Origin: Edaphosphingomonas laterariae
GTDB lineage: Bacteria > Pseudomonadota > Alphaproteobacteria > Sphingomonadales > Sphingomonadaceae
Reading direction: 5' to 3'
NCBI RefSeq assembly: GCF_900188165.1
Contig: NZ_FZOS01000006.1
Location: forward strand, 62,001 to 126,000
DNA length: 64,000 nt
In this document: piece by piece, positions 16,510 through 25,650 of the stretch
Numbering within the stretch: position 1 is the stretch's first letter
How the letters are laid out: the number at the start of each line of letters is the position of its first letter
The notes under the pieces: generated by a model
The model's input: only the letters and a program-made list of their open reading frames with translations
Databases searched by the model: none
What the model was told of the DNA's origin: nothing
Program-made: the position numbers and the translations under genes

Positions 16510-18599
16510 AAAGCCTGCCCCAGCGACACATAGACCGCAACCTTCGCGTCGCCCGGCTGCGGATTGAGCGGCGTGCCGACATCGACGCGGATCGGGCCGA
16601 AGCTGCTGTAATAGCGCACGCCCAGCCCCGCGCCGTAGCGCAGATCGGTGAACGTGGGCAGCGCATCGGTGTAGATGTTGCCGGCGTCGAGGAACGGCAC
16701 CACGCCGAAATTGCCGATGCGGTAGCGCCCTTCGATCGAAAATTCCGCCAGGCTGCGGCCGCCGATGGGATCGTTGTTCAGATCGCGCGGGCCGATATCC
16801 TGATAGCCATAGCCGCGCACCGATCCGCCGCCGCCGGCATAGAAGCGCCGCGACGGGGCAATGCGATCGCGGCTCGCCCCGAAGATCGCGCCGACACGCA
16901 CCCGCCCGGCCATGGTGAAGCGATCATTGACCGGCAGATAGGCGCTCGCATCCACCTGCGACTTCCAATAGGCGAAGGCGCTGCCCTGGAAGGAAGCTTC
17001 GGGCGACACGCGCGCCGAGAGGCGGAAGCCGCGCATCGGGTTCAACAGGTCGTCCGACCCGTCATAAGCCAGCGTCGTCGGCAGCGCGGCGATGATGAAG
17101 GTGCGGCGGCGCGGAATATCGGTTGCGCCCTCGACATCCTTTTCGTCGGAAAGCGCCAGTTCGGCACCCAGCGACCAGGTCCACGTCTTCTGCCAGATGA
17201 TGTTGGTCTGCCGTTCCAGCGCCGCGCCGATGGTGAAGGTGCGCGCTTCATAGGCGTCACGCTCGGTATGGCTGGCGACGACCTGCGCATTGAGCACACG
17301 ATCGCGCGCCTTGAAATTGTTGCGGCGGAGCAGGACGCCGAGCGACTGTTCCTGCGTGCCGGCCACGCCGCGCACGGTGACGGCGCCTTCGGGGCTGATC
17401 AGGTTGCGATGCTGCCAGCTCACTTCGGCACGCACGCCTTCGCCCGTGCCATAGCCCAGTTCGCCCGCGATCGTGCGCACCGGCGCGCGTTCCAGCGCCA
17501 CCGCCATGTCCACCGTGTCGGGCGTATCACCGGGTTCGGGCGTCAGCGTCACCTGAGACACCAGCCCGGTCTGGATCAAAGCGCGCCGGAAATCATCGAC
17601 CTTGGCGCTGTCATAGGGATCGCCGGGATGGAAACGCGCGATGCGGCCGAGATGCTTGACCGAGAAGATCGGGCGGCCGCGCGTCTCGATCTCGCCAAAG
17701 CGCTTGGCGCCGCCGGGATCGAGCGTGGCCTTCAACGTGGCCGTGCGGGTGTCGTGATCGACGACGATCTCGGCCTCGTCGAGCTTGCCGAAGGGAAAAC
17801 CGCTGCGGCCGAGCGCCAGCCGCAAATTGGCCTGCGCGGCGGTGACGGCGGCGGCATCCACCACATCGTCCCGCTTGACCGGGAAGGCGTTGCGCAGCGC
17901 ATCGGCCTTGTCGCCGGCAGCGTCGATCCCGACGATCTCAACATCGGTGAATCGATAGACTTCGCCGGCCTCCGCCTCCAGCACCACGGTGATCGCGCCG
18001 GCGCCCCGCCCTTCGACGCGGGTGCGGACAAAGGCGTCATAATAGCCGTGCGCGCGCAGCAGATCGGCCAGCATCCGCTGATCTTCGCGCGCGCGCCGGT
18101 CGATCTGGGCGACGTTGGCGTCCTTGTCGTCCCCGGCTTCGAGCGCGGAAAGCGAATCGAACTGGGCGCGGATCTTCTCCTTCGCCACCACCAGCCCGTC
18201 GAGGCCCGAAACCGAGACATGGTAGCGGCGCTCGGCCGATGCATCGATCGGCGTGGCGGGTGGTGCCGTGGGTGGGGTGGGCGCCGCCGGCTCTGCCGTC
18301 TGCACAAGCGGGGCGCCGGGGGCGATGGGCGAAACGGCCGGCGGTACGCCGTCCATCGGCGCCGGCTCGGCCGATTCCTCGGCATCGGCAGGCACGTCAT
18401 CGGGTGCGTCGAGATCGGGCCAGGCGATGCCCAGATCGGGCAATTCCTGCATCGGCGAGGTTGGATCGAGCCCGCCATCGGGCGGCGGGGGCATGGTGGC
18501 ATCCGCCGCCACCTGCGCCAGCACGGGATTCGCGCAGACGAGCAGCGCTGTGGCCAGCGCAAGGCTTCGCGTAGTGCGCCGGCGAAAATCCACTTGCAT
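16506..18599 (-). CDS. tamA: outer membrane assembly protein TamA (Omp85 family)
   Basis: A 697-residue Omp85 protein. It has a signal peptide (SLALATALLVCANPVLAQ), then a Pro/Ala/Asp-rich linker of about 90 residues (roughly 30-120) that is longer than usual. Three POTRA-like modules follow (starting about RYHVSVSGLDGL, YRFTDVEIVG and RFGEIETRGRP), then the 16-strand barrel. RFYAGGGGSVRGYGYQDIG is the VRGY/F motif of the Omp85 plug loop, and the barrel ends in the outer-membrane C-terminal signature VAVYVSLGQAF. It is the outer-membrane partner of TamB, with which it is translationally coupled. Confidence 0.93.
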   Translation of the reverse strand: MQVDFRRRTTRSLALATALLVCANPVLAQVAADATMPPPPDGGLDPTSPMQELPDLGIAWPDLDAPDDVPADAEESAEPAPMDGVPPAVSPIAPGAPLVQTAEPAAPTPPTAPPATPIDASAERRYHVSVSGLDGLVVAKEKIRAQFDSLSALEAGDDKDANVAQIDRRAREDQRMLADLLRAHGYYDAFVRTRVEGRGAGAITVVLEAEAGEVYRFTDVEIVGIDAAGDKADALRNAFPVKRDDVVDAAAVTAAQANLRLALGRSGFPFGKLDEAEIVVDHDTRTATLKATLDPGGAKRFGEIETRGRPIFSVKHLGRIARFHPGDPYDSAKVDDFRRALIQTGLVSQVTLTPEPGDTPDTVDMAVALERAPVRTIAGELGYGTGEGVRAEVSWQHRNLISPEGAVTVRGVAGTQEQSLGVLLRRNNFKARDRVLNAQVVASHTERDAYEARTFTIGAALERQTNIIWQKTWTWSLGAELALSDEKDVEGATDIPRRRTFIIAALPTTLAYDGSDDLLNPMRGFRLSARVSPEASFQGSAFAYWKSQVDASAYLPVNDRFTMAGRVRVGAIFGASRDRIAPSRRFYAGGGGSVRGYGYQDIGPRDLNNDPIGGRSLAEFSIEGRYRIGNFGVVPFLDAGNIYTDALPTFTDLRYGAGLGVRYYSSFGPIRVDVGTPLNPQPGDAKVAVYVSLGQAF

Positions 18600-18763
18600 G
18601 ACGGTTAACTAGCGTCGCCCGATGCGCCCCGCCAGCCGGGAAAACGCAGGCCATGGCAGGCCCGGCCCGAAAGCCGCGGACGCCGCTTTGAAAGGATGGA
18701 AAAGCCCCGCGATGCGGTGGGATGCCGATCCCGCTGGGGGCGGGATATACGGCGGATAAAAGC

Positions 18764-18840
18764 TGGTCGGGGCGACAGGATTCGAACCTGCGACCCCCAG
18801 ACCCCCAGTCTGATGCGCTACCAGGCTGCGCTACGCCCCG
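18764..18840 (-). tRNA. tRNA-Pro (anticodon GGG)
   Basis: The minus strand gives a complete cloverleaf: acceptor CGGGGCG pairs with CGCCCCG, the D-arm has AGCGCAGCCTGGTAGCGC, the anticodon stem is TCAGA/TCTGG with loop CTGGGGG (anticodon GGG), the T-arm has GGTTCGAATCC, and the discriminator A is followed by encoded CCA. With CCA the length is 77 bases. The GGG anticodon reads CCC and CCU. Confidence 0.95.
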
Positions 18841-19001
18841 ACCTAGCCTTCAGGGCCACCCCGGTTTCCCGAAGGTTCCAGCCCTAGGCGGCGCGCTTTA
18901 CTGAGGTCCGCCCGCACATGCAAGCCGCATGTCGGTGGCAATGGCGATGACATTGCGTCCGGCGCGCGGCAGGCCTAGATAAGTAGCGAAAGGAAACTTA
19001 C

Positions 19002-19484
19002 ATGGCCACCAGCCCCCGCGATTATGGCGTCGCGACGCCCCAACAGATTGCCGGCATGAGCGGGCGCGAAATGCTGGAGGCGATGATCGCCGGCCACCTG
19101 CCCGCCCCGCCGATCGCGCGGCTGATGGGCTTCGGGCTGGTCGAAGTGGGTGACGGCGTGGCGATTTTCGAAGGCACGCCCTTTCCCGATCTGCTCAACC
19201 CGCTGGGCACCGTCCATGGCGGCTGGGCGCTGACCCTGATCGACAGCGCCGGCGGCTGCGCGGCGCACAGCACGCTGCCGCCGGGCCATGGCTATACGAC
19301 GATCGAGACCAAGGCGAACTTCGCCCGCCCGCTCAGCCCCGATAGCGGCCCGATCCGCGCCGAGGGCCGGGTAATCACCGGCGGGCGGCGGATCATCGCC
19401 ACCGATATCCGCATGACCGATTCGCGCGGACGGATCGTCGCCCACGGCACATCGACGCTGATGGTGTTCGCGCCCGAGGCATGA
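19002..19484 (+). CDS. PaaI-family hotdog thioesterase
   Basis: A 160-residue single-domain hotdog protein. The active-site motif LLNPLGTVHGGWALTLIDSAGGCA (residues about 63-86, with the HGG turn) is that of the PaaI/YbgC acyl-CoA thioesterase group. The second half has GYTTIETKANFARPLS and VITGGRRIIATDIRMTDSRGRIVAHGTSTLMVF, the strand that closes the substrate tunnel. It probably hydrolyses acyl- or aryl-CoA thioesters in the cytoplasm; the substrate is unknown. It stands alone between tRNA-Pro and the repeat-containing spacer before yajC. A ribosome binding site (GAAAGGAAA) precedes the ATG. Confidence 0.88.
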   Translation: MATSPRDYGVATPQQIAGMSGREMLEAMIAGHLPAPPIARLMGFGLVEVGDGVAIFEGTPFPDLLNPLGTVHGGWALTLIDSAGGCAAHSTLPPGHGYTTIETKANFARPLSPDSGPIRAEGRVITGGRRIIATDIRMTDSRGRIVAHGTSTLMVFAPEA

Positions 19485-19501
19485 TCGCCCCGCCCGCGCG
19501 G

Positions 19502-19554
19502 CTGAACAGGACAGGCTGAACAGGGCTGGGTCGAACAGGACCGGGCTGAACAGG
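19502..19554. repeat. four imperfect copies of CTGAACAGG
   Basis: CTGAACAGG occurs at 19502-19510, 19516-19524 and 19546-19554, with a diverged TCGAACAGG at 19531-19539, at irregular steps of 14-15 bases in the leader spacer between the thioesterase gene and yajC. The copies are direct. It may be a slippage product or a set of binding sites. The rest of the 234-base spacer (19485-19718) holds no gene. Confidence 0.6.
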
Positions 19555-19718
19555 ATTCAGCATGGCACCCGGCAGCAGCGCGATAAGCCCGTTGAATCAA
19601 GCGGCCCCGAAACATTGCGTAGCGCGCGCACCGTTGCGTGGATCGCCCTTCCCGTGATAGGCGCCTCGCCTTTCCCGGGCCTTGTTGACGGCCACGCTTT
19701 CCAGGAAGCCCTATCCCG

Positions 19719-20057
19719 ATGTTCGTGACCCCCGCATATGCCCAGGCAGCCGGCGCTGCCCCCTCCTCCGGCGGCAGCATTGCCGTTCTGGTCGGCCAGT
19801 TCGTCCTGCTTGGCGCCATCTTCTGGTTCCTCATCATCCGCCCGCAGCAGAAGAAGCTGAAGGAGCATCGCGCCAAGATCGACGCGGTGAAGAAAGGCGA
19901 CACCGTCGTCACCGGCGGCGGCATCATCGGCAAGGTGACCAAGGTCGAAGAGCATGAAGTGGAGGTCGAAATCGCCTCCTCGGTGAAGATCAAGGTCGTC
20001 AAGGCGACCCTCACCGATGTCCAGCCGCTCGGCGGCGCCAAGCCCGCCAACGACTGA
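19719..20057 (+). CDS. yajC: preprotein translocase subunit YajC
   Basis: A 112-residue YajC, the small accessory subunit of the SecDF-YajC complex that assists SecYEG-driven export. It has a short Ala-rich N-terminus (AYAQAAGAAP), one membrane helix (about residues 24-42, IAVLVGQFVLLGAIFWFLII) followed at once by the family signature RPQQKKLKEHRAKI, and a soluble beta domain with GDTVVTGGGIIGKVTKV. secD and secF follow at 8 and 15 bases, the standard operon. Confidence 0.95.
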   Translation: MFVTPAYAQAAGAAPSSGGSIAVLVGQFVLLGAIFWFLIIRPQQKKLKEHRAKIDAVKKGDTVVTGGGIIGKVTKVEEHEVEVEIASSVKIKVVKATLTDVQPLGGAKPAND

Positions 20058-20065
20058 GCCCCAAC

Positions 20066-21664
20066 ATGCTCGATTTCCCGCGCTGGAAGGTCTGGACGAT
20101 CGTCACCACGGTGGTCGTCGGCATATTGCTGTCGATCCCAAGCCTGATCCCCGAAGCGACACTGGCGCGGGCTGGCCTGGCCGGTCTGCCGAGGATCAAC
20201 CTCGGCCTCGACCTGGCCGGCGGCAGCCACATCCTGCTGGAAGCCGACACCGCCGACGTCGCCAAGCAGCGCCTCCAGCTGATGGAGGAGAATGTCCGCA
20301 CCGAGATGCGGCGCGGCGACACCAGGATCGAGATCGGTGACATCTCCACCGCCGGCGGGAAGCTGAGCTTCTTCGTCCGCGACACGACCAAGCTGGACAC
20401 CGCGGTCGAGCGCATCCGCACGCTGACCCAGCCCGCCGGCATGACCGGCCAGCGCGACTGGGACGTCGCCGTGGTCGATTCGACCCGGATCGTGCTGACG
20501 CCCACCAAATCGGGCCTCGACACCGCCGTGAACGACGCGATGGACGTCGCCACCGATGTCGTCCGCCGCCGCATCGACGAAATGGGCACGCGCGAACCGA
20601 CGATCATCCGTCAGGGCAGCGAGCGCATCGTCGTCCAGGTGCCGGGCCTGCAGAACCCCGAGGCGCTGAAATCGCTGCTCGGCAAGACCGCCAAGCTGGA
20701 ATTCAAGCTGGTCGACCTGACGGTGAGCCCGGCCGACATCGCCGCCAATCGCGCGCCTCCGGGCAGCCAGATCCTGCCTTATCCCGACAATCCCGGCGGC
20801 GTGCCCGCCATCGCCGTCTATCGCCGCGTGATGGTAAGCGGCGACGAGCTGATCGACGCCAAGCAGAGCTTCGACCAGCAGGGCCGCCCCGTCACCAGCA
20901 TCGCGTTCAACAATTCGGGCGGCCGCAAGTTCGGCCGGGTGACGACCGAGAATGTCGGCAAGCCGTTCGCGATGATCCTCGACGGCAAGGTCATTTCCGC
21001 GCCGAACATCAACGAACCGATCCTCGGTGGCCAGGCGCAGATTTCGGGCAACTTCACCGTCCAGACGGCGAACGAACTCGCCATCGCGCTCAAGTCCGGC
21101 AAGCTGCCGGTCGCGCTGAAGGTGGTCGAGGAACGCACCGTCGGTCCCGATCTCGGCGCGGATTCGATCCGTTCGGGCACGATCGCGGCGATCATCGCCA
21201 CCGTCGCCGTCGTGGTCTTCATGCTCGTCACCTACGGCCGCTTCGGCGTCTATGCGAACATCGCGCTGGTCATCAACATTCTGATGGTCCTGGGCGTGAT
21301 GGCGCTCGCCGGCGCGACGCTGACGCTGCCCGGCATCGCCGGCTTCGTGCTGACGATCGGCGCCGCGGTTGACGCCAACGTGCTGATCAACGAGCGTATC
21401 CGCGAGGAACAGCGACGCGGCCGCAACGTCATCCAGTCGATCGAACTTGGCTATAAGGAAGCCAGCCGCGCAATCTTCGACGCGAACATCACCAACACCA
21501 TCGCGGCCGTGATCATGTTCATGCTCGGCACGGGGCCGGTGAAGGGTTTCGCCGTCGTGCTGATCATCGGTATCGCCACCTCGGTGTTCACCGCCGTCAC
21601 GCTCACGCGCCTGATGGTTTCCCGCTGGCTGCGCACCAAGCGCCCGCAGACCATCACCATCTGA
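20066..21664 (+). CDS. secD: protein translocase subunit SecD
   Basis: A 532-residue SecD, an RND-type protein that uses the proton gradient to pull exported proteins from the SecYEG channel. One N-terminal helix is followed by INLGLDLAGGSHILLEAD (D1 motif) and a large periplasmic domain with VRRRIDEMGTREPTIIRQGSERIVVQVPG and LDGKVISAPNINEPILGG. Five C-terminal helices carry the D5 motif GAAVDANVLINERIREEQRRG, in which the Asp is proton-conducting. It is in the yajC-secD-secF operon. Confidence 0.97.
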   Translation: MLDFPRWKVWTIVTTVVVGILLSIPSLIPEATLARAGLAGLPRINLGLDLAGGSHILLEADTADVAKQRLQLMEENVRTEMRRGDTRIEIGDISTAGGKLSFFVRDTTKLDTAVERIRTLTQPAGMTGQRDWDVAVVDSTRIVLTPTKSGLDTAVNDAMDVATDVVRRRIDEMGTREPTIIRQGSERIVVQVPGLQNPEALKSLLGKTAKLEFKLVDLTVSPADIAANRAPPGSQILPYPDNPGGVPAIAVYRRVMVSGDELIDAKQSFDQQGRPVTSIAFNNSGGRKFGRVTTENVGKPFAMILDGKVISAPNINEPILGGQAQISGNFTVQTANELAIALKSGKLPVALKVVEERTVGPDLGADSIRSGTIAAIIATVAVVVFMLVTYGRFGVYANIALVINILMVLGVMALAGATLTLPGIAGFVLTIGAAVDANVLINERIREEQRRGRNVIQSIELGYKEASRAIFDANITNTIAAVIMFMLGTGPVKGFAVVLIIGIATSVFTAVTLTRLMVSRWLRTKRPQTITI

Positions 21665-21679
21665 TCGGGATATCGACCC

Positions 21680-22654
21680 ATGCGTTTGCTCAAGCTCGTC
21701 CCCGACAACACCAATATCGGCTTCGTGAAGCTGAGGTGGATCGCCTTTTCGTTCACGCTGGTGCTGACGATCGCGTCGCTGGCGCTGATCGGCATGCGCG
21801 GCCTCAACCTCGGCGTGGACTTCGTCGGCGGCCTGATGATCGAGACCGAGTTCCAGAAGCCGGTTTCGCTCGATGAGCTGCGCGGCAAGGTGAACCAGCT
21901 CGGCGTGGGCGAAAGCTCGCTCCAGCAGTTCGGCCAGGCCAATGTCGTGTCGATCCGCCTGCCGCTGCCCGAATCCACCGACGAAGGCGCCACCAACGCG
22001 GTGGTGAAGAAGGTGCAGACCGCATTGTCCGCCGAATATCCCGGCGTGCAGTTCCGCCGCACCGATACCGTGTCGGGCAAGGTTTCGGGTGAGCTGATCC
22101 GCACCGGCGTGATCGCGGTCGTGCTGTCGATCGTCGGCATCGCGCTGTTTTCGTGGTTCCGCTTCGAATGGCAGTTCGGCGTTTCGACCGCCGTCGCCAT
22201 CGTCCACGACGTGATCGTGACCATGGGCTTCTTCGCGCTGACCCAGATCGAGTTCGACCTGTCGATCGTCGCGGCCGTGCTCACCATCGTCGGCTATTCG
22301 ATCAACGACAAGATCGTCATCGACGATCGTATCCGCGAAAATCTGCGCAAATATCGCCAGATGGACATGCGGACGCTGGTCGACCTGTCGGTCAACGAAA
22401 CGCTGCCGCGTACGGTGATGACCTCGTTGACGCTGCTCATCGCGCTCGGCGCGCTGCTGATCTTCGGCGGCGACGTGATCCGCGGCTTCACCGCCGCGAT
22501 GATGCTCGGCATCCTCGTCGGCACCTATTCGTCGATCTACGTCTCCTCGTCGCTGCTCATCTCGCTCGGCGTGACCGCGCAGAGCTTCGCGCCCAAGGCC
22601 GCCGGCAATGCGGAGCGCGTCACCAAGCGCGACAATGAGGGCGCGGTTCCCTGA
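21680..22654 (+). CDS. secF: protein translocase subunit SecF
   Basis: A 324-residue SecF, partner of SecD. After the first helix comes GLNLGVDFVGGLMIETEF (D1-type motif). The membrane half includes LTIVGYSINDKIVIDDRIRENLR, the SecF counterpart of the D5 motif with its Asp/Asn-rich proton path, and the final helices with LGILVGTYSSIYVSSSLL. Length and helix count are normal. It starts 15 bases after secD with a reasonable ribosome binding site (gggat), and an Mth938-like gene follows 8 bases later. Confidence 0.97.
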   Translation: MRLLKLVPDNTNIGFVKLRWIAFSFTLVLTIASLALIGMRGLNLGVDFVGGLMIETEFQKPVSLDELRGKVNQLGVGESSLQQFGQANVVSIRLPLPESTDEGATNAVVKKVQTALSAEYPGVQFRRTDTVSGKVSGELIRTGVIAVVLSIVGIALFSWFRFEWQFGVSTAVAIVHDVIVTMGFFALTQIEFDLSIVAAVLTIVGYSINDKIVIDDRIRENLRKYRQMDMRTLVDLSVNETLPRTVMTSLTLLIALGALLIFGGDVIRGFTAAMMLGILVGTYSSIYVSSSLLISLGVTAQSFAPKAAGNAERVTKRDNEGAVP

Positions 22655-22662
22655 GGTCCGCC

Positions 22663-23046
22663 ATGTCCGGCCCCTTCATGGATCGTGATAGCACCCCCGA
22701 AGGCCCCATCGTCCGGGGCTTTCGCGGGCATGGCTATCTGGTCGCCGATCGCTATGTGCCCGGCGGCCTGAAACTGACGCCCGATGACGCGCGCGACTGG
22801 ACGGCGACCGATGTCGCCACGCTCACCATCGACGATGTCGCGGATCTGGTGGCGATGGCGCCGCCGCCCGAATTCATCCTGATCGGCACCGGCGCGGCGA
22901 TGACCCGCCCGCCCGTCGCCTTCGTCCGTGCGCTGGAGGCCGCCGGCATCGGCGTCGAGGCGATGGACAGCAAGGCGGCCGCCCGCGCCTGGGGCGTGCT
23001 GCGCGGCGAAGGCCGGTGGATCGCCGCCGCGTTGCTGCCCTTCTGA
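22663..23046 (+). CDS. Mth938-like domain protein (DUF498)
   Basis: A 127-residue protein of the Mth938/DUF498 family, related to human AAMDC and NDUFAF3. The pattern is IVRGFRGHGYLVADRYVPGGLKL, then LIGTGAAMTRPPVAFVRALEAAGIGVEAMDSKAAARAWGVL with a final ALLPF. In many alphaproteobacteria this gene follows secF, as here (8-base gap). The mitochondrial homologue NDUFAF3 takes part in complex I assembly; whether the bacterial form does is unproven. Cytoplasmic, with no catalytic residues evident. Confidence 0.85.
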   Translation: MSGPFMDRDSTPEGPIVRGFRGHGYLVADRYVPGGLKLTPDDARDWTATDVATLTIDDVADLVAMAPPPEFILIGTGAAMTRPPVAFVRALEAAGIGVEAMDSKAAARAWGVLRGEGRWIAAALLPF

Positions 23047-23135
23047 TCCCCGATCATGCCAATCGGCACGATCCCCCACCCGCACGCCGCCTTCGCGCTT
23101 GGCGGCCTGCAAAGCCTGGGTTAAGACCTCGCCCT

Positions 23136-23912
23136 ATGCGTAAAATTGCCCGCCCGATTGCCATCGCCATCGCCGCCATTCTGGTCGCTCCGCTCGCAGG
23201 TTGCGCGTCCAACAGCGCCAACAAGGCCGACACCAAATATGTCGCCCGCGATGTCGACACGCTCTACAACGCCGCGATGGAACGGCTGGACAACGGCCAG
23301 TACAAGATCGCGGCCGTGCTGTTCGACGAGGTGGAACGCCAGCACCCCTATTCGGCCTGGGCGCGCCGTGCGCAGCTGATGAGCGCGTTCAGCTATTATC
23401 TGGCCCGGCAATATCGCGAATCGATCCAGTCGTCGCAGCGCTTCCTGTCGATCCACCCCGGCAACAAGGATGCGCCCTACGCGCTCTACCTGATCGGCGT
23501 GGCCTATTACGAACAGATCCAGGACGTTACGCGCGACCAGAAGATCACCCAGCAGGCGCTCGATTCGCTGGGCGAAGTCGTCCGTCGCTATCCCGACACC
23601 CGCTATGCCGCCGACGCGCGGCTCAAGATGGATCTCGTGCGCGACCATCTCGGCGGCAAGGAGATGGAGATCGGCCGCTTCTATGAACGCCGGCGCGACT
23701 GGCTGGCCGCGACGATCCGCTTCCGCAAGGTGGTGGACGAATATCAGACGACCACCCACACGCCCGAAGCGCTGATGCGGCTCACCGAATGCTATCTCGC
23801 CCTTGGCGTGCCCGAGGAAGCGAAGAAGGCGGCGGCGGTGCTTGGCGCCAATTATCCGGGCTCGAAATGGTACGAGCGTGCCTATGAGCTGGTGCAGAAG
23901 CACGCGGCGTGA
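23136..23912 (+). CDS. bamD: outer membrane protein assembly lipoprotein BamD
   Basis: A 258-residue lipoprotein of the BAM complex. The signal peptide RKIARPIAIAIAAILVAPLAGC ends in the lipobox LAGC, with the acylated cysteine at about residue 23. Five TPR-like helical pairs follow, including DTLYNAAMERLDNGQYKIAAVLFDEVERQHPYS, RQYRESIQSSQRFLSIHPG and RYPDTRYAADARLKMDLVRDHLGGKEMEIGRFYE, the BamD consensus. ATG 23136 is chosen because only this start puts the lipobox in the right place; the longer frame from 23016 is shadow. Encoded upstream of recN, as in many alphaproteobacteria. Confidence 0.95.
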   Translation: MRKIARPIAIAIAAILVAPLAGCASNSANKADTKYVARDVDTLYNAAMERLDNGQYKIAAVLFDEVERQHPYSAWARRAQLMSAFSYYLARQYRESIQSSQRFLSIHPGNKDAPYALYLIGVAYYEQIQDVTRDQKITQQALDSLGEVVRRYPDTRYAADARLKMDLVRDHLGGKEMEIGRFYERRRDWLAATIRFRKVVDEYQTTTHTPEALMRLTECYLALGVPEEAKKAAAVLGANYPGSKWYERAYELVQKHAA

Positions 23913-23954
23913 GGCGGCGGGCCACCCCGGCCGCTCCCCTGCCCCGCTGACGCC

Positions 23955-25616
23955 GTGCTGACCGCGCTTTCGATCCGCGATGTCGTGCTGATCGAGGCGC
24001 TCGACCTCGATTTCGGCACCGGCCTCGGCGCCCTGACCGGCGAGACGGGCGCAGGTAAATCCATCCTGCTCGATTCGCTCGGCCTCGCGCTCGGCGCGCG
24101 GGCTGACAGCGGGCTGGTGCGCAACGGCGCGGCGCAGGCGGTGGTGACAGCGAGCTTCGACCTGCCCGACGATCATGGCGCGAGCGAGCTGCTCGCCGAA
24201 AACGGGCTGGCGGCGGAACCGGGCGAACCGCTGGTGATCCGTCGCATCGTCAAGGCGGATGGCGGCAGCCGCGCAACCGTGAACGATCAGGCGGCGTCGG
24301 CATCTTTGCTCAAGGAACTCGCCCCCTATCTCGTCGAAATTCATGGCCAGCATGACGATCGCGGGCTGCTGAATGCGCGCGGCCATCGCGCGCTGCTCGA
24401 TGCCTTCGGCCGGATCGACACGGGCGATGCGGGCAATGCGTGGCGCGCCTGGCGCGATGCCGAACAGCGGCTGGCCGATGCCCATGCGGAACTGGAAAGT
24501 GCCGCGCGCGACCGTGAATGGCTGGAACATGCCGTCGCCGAACTGACCGCGCTGGGCGCGGAGCCGGGCGAGGAGGAGGAATTGTCCGCCGCGCGCGCCG
24601 ACATGCAGAAAGGCGCGCGGCTGGCGGAAGACCTGACCGCCATTTCCGACCATCTGGAAGGATCCGACGGTGGCGCCGCGCAACTGCGCCAGGCCGCCCG
24701 CCGACTGGACCGTATCGCCGGCGAACATCCGCTGCTGGCCGACGCGCTCGAAGCGCTCGACCGCGCCGTCATCGAAGCATCGGAAGCCGAAGAACGGCTT
24801 GCCGGCGCGCGCGACGCGCTCTCTTTCGATCCGCAACGGCTGGAAGATACGGAGACGCGGCTGTTCGAACTGCGTGCCATGGCCCGCAAGCACCGGGTGG
24901 AGCCCGATGCGTTACCGGGGCTTGCCGCCGAACTTGCCGAACGGCTCGGCCGGATCGAGGCCGGTGGCGCCGGGATCACGCGGCTCGAAGCCGAACGGGC
25001 CGGCGCGCGCGCAGCCTATGACGCTGCGACAGCAGCGCTCAGCCAGGCGCGGACCGCCGCCGCCGCCCGGCTCGACGCGGCGGTGGCGGGCGAACTGCCG
25101 CCGCTCAAGCTCGACGCCGCACGCTTCCGCACCACCGTCGAGCCGCTGCCCGAAAGCCAGTGGAACGCCACCGGGCGCGATCGGGTGGAGTTCGAGATTT
25201 CGACCAATCCGGGCGCGCCCTTCGCCCCGTTGATCAAGATCGCCAGCGGTGGCGAACTGAGCCGCTTCATCCTCGCGCTCAAGGTCGCGCTGGCCGAGGA
25301 AGGTGGTGCCACGACGATGGTGTTCGATGAAATCGACCGCGGTGTCGGTGGCGCGGTGGCAAGCGCCATTGGCGAACGGCTGGCGCGGCTGGCGACGCGG
25401 GCGCAGTTGCTGGTCGTCACCCACAGCCCGCAGGTGGCGGCGCGCGCCGACGCGCATTGGCTGATCGCCAAGAGCCATGACGGGCTCGTCACCCGGACCG
25501 GCGTCACCGCGCTCGACGCCGCCGAGCGACGCGAGGAAATCGCGCGGATGCTGAGCGGCGCGGCGGTAACCGACGAGGCGCGCGCGCAGGCGGCACGGCT
25601 GCTCGAAGCGGCCTGA
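23955..25616 (+). CDS. recN: DNA repair protein RecN
   Basis: A 553-residue SMC-like ATPase of double-strand break repair. It has the N-terminal half-head LTALSIRDVVLIEALDLDFG with Walker A GETGAGKSILLDSL (about residues 31-44), two coiled-coil arms, and the C-terminal half-head with KIASGGELSRFILALKVAL (ABC signature), TMVFDEIDRGVGG (Walker B) and VVTHSPQVAARAD. The start is GTG at 23955, which gives the standard N-terminus. No SOS box is obvious in the 42-base gap after bamD, so it may depend on the bamD transcript. Confidence 0.96.
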   Translation: MLTALSIRDVVLIEALDLDFGTGLGALTGETGAGKSILLDSLGLALGARADSGLVRNGAAQAVVTASFDLPDDHGASELLAENGLAAEPGEPLVIRRIVKADGGSRATVNDQAASASLLKELAPYLVEIHGQHDDRGLLNARGHRALLDAFGRIDTGDAGNAWRAWRDAEQRLADAHAELESAARDREWLEHAVAELTALGAEPGEEEELSAARADMQKGARLAEDLTAISDHLEGSDGGAAQLRQAARRLDRIAGEHPLLADALEALDRAVIEASEAEERLAGARDALSFDPQRLEDTETRLFELRAMARKHRVEPDALPGLAAELAERLGRIEAGGAGITRLEAERAGARAAYDAATAALSQARTAAAARLDAAVAGELPPLKLDAARFRTTVEPLPESQWNATGRDRVEFEISTNPGAPFAPLIKIASGGELSRFILALKVALAEEGGATTMVFDEIDRGVGGAVASAIGERLARLATRAQLLVVTHSPQVAARADAHWLIAKSHDGLVTRTGVTALDAAERREEIARMLSGAAVTDEARAQAARLLEAA

Positions 25617-25644
25617 CCGGCCCAGAACCGGCCCAGAACCGGCC
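25617..25644. repeat. short direct repeat CCGGCCCAGAA
   Basis: An 11-base unit occurs twice in tandem (25617-25627 and 25628-25638), followed by a partial third copy CCGGCC, between the convergent recN and TPR-protein genes. A minor slippage repeat, possibly forming weak hairpins at the 3' ends. Confidence 0.6.
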
Positions 25645-25650
25645 TGGCGG

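Noticed and set aside
16302-18608. 768-codon plus-strand ORF opposite tamA
   Set aside because: Antisense shadow of tamA with no recognisable domains and unlikely composition.
18722-18904. ORF with peptide [19 protein letters not shown] across tRNA-Pro
   Set aside because: This is a well-known artefact of translating the complement of a tRNA gene; the tRNA structure fully explains the sequence.
19292-22207. 971-codon minus-strand ORF opposite yajC-secD-secF
   Set aside because: His/Asp/Arg-rich antisense shadow; the Sec genes on the plus strand are unambiguous.
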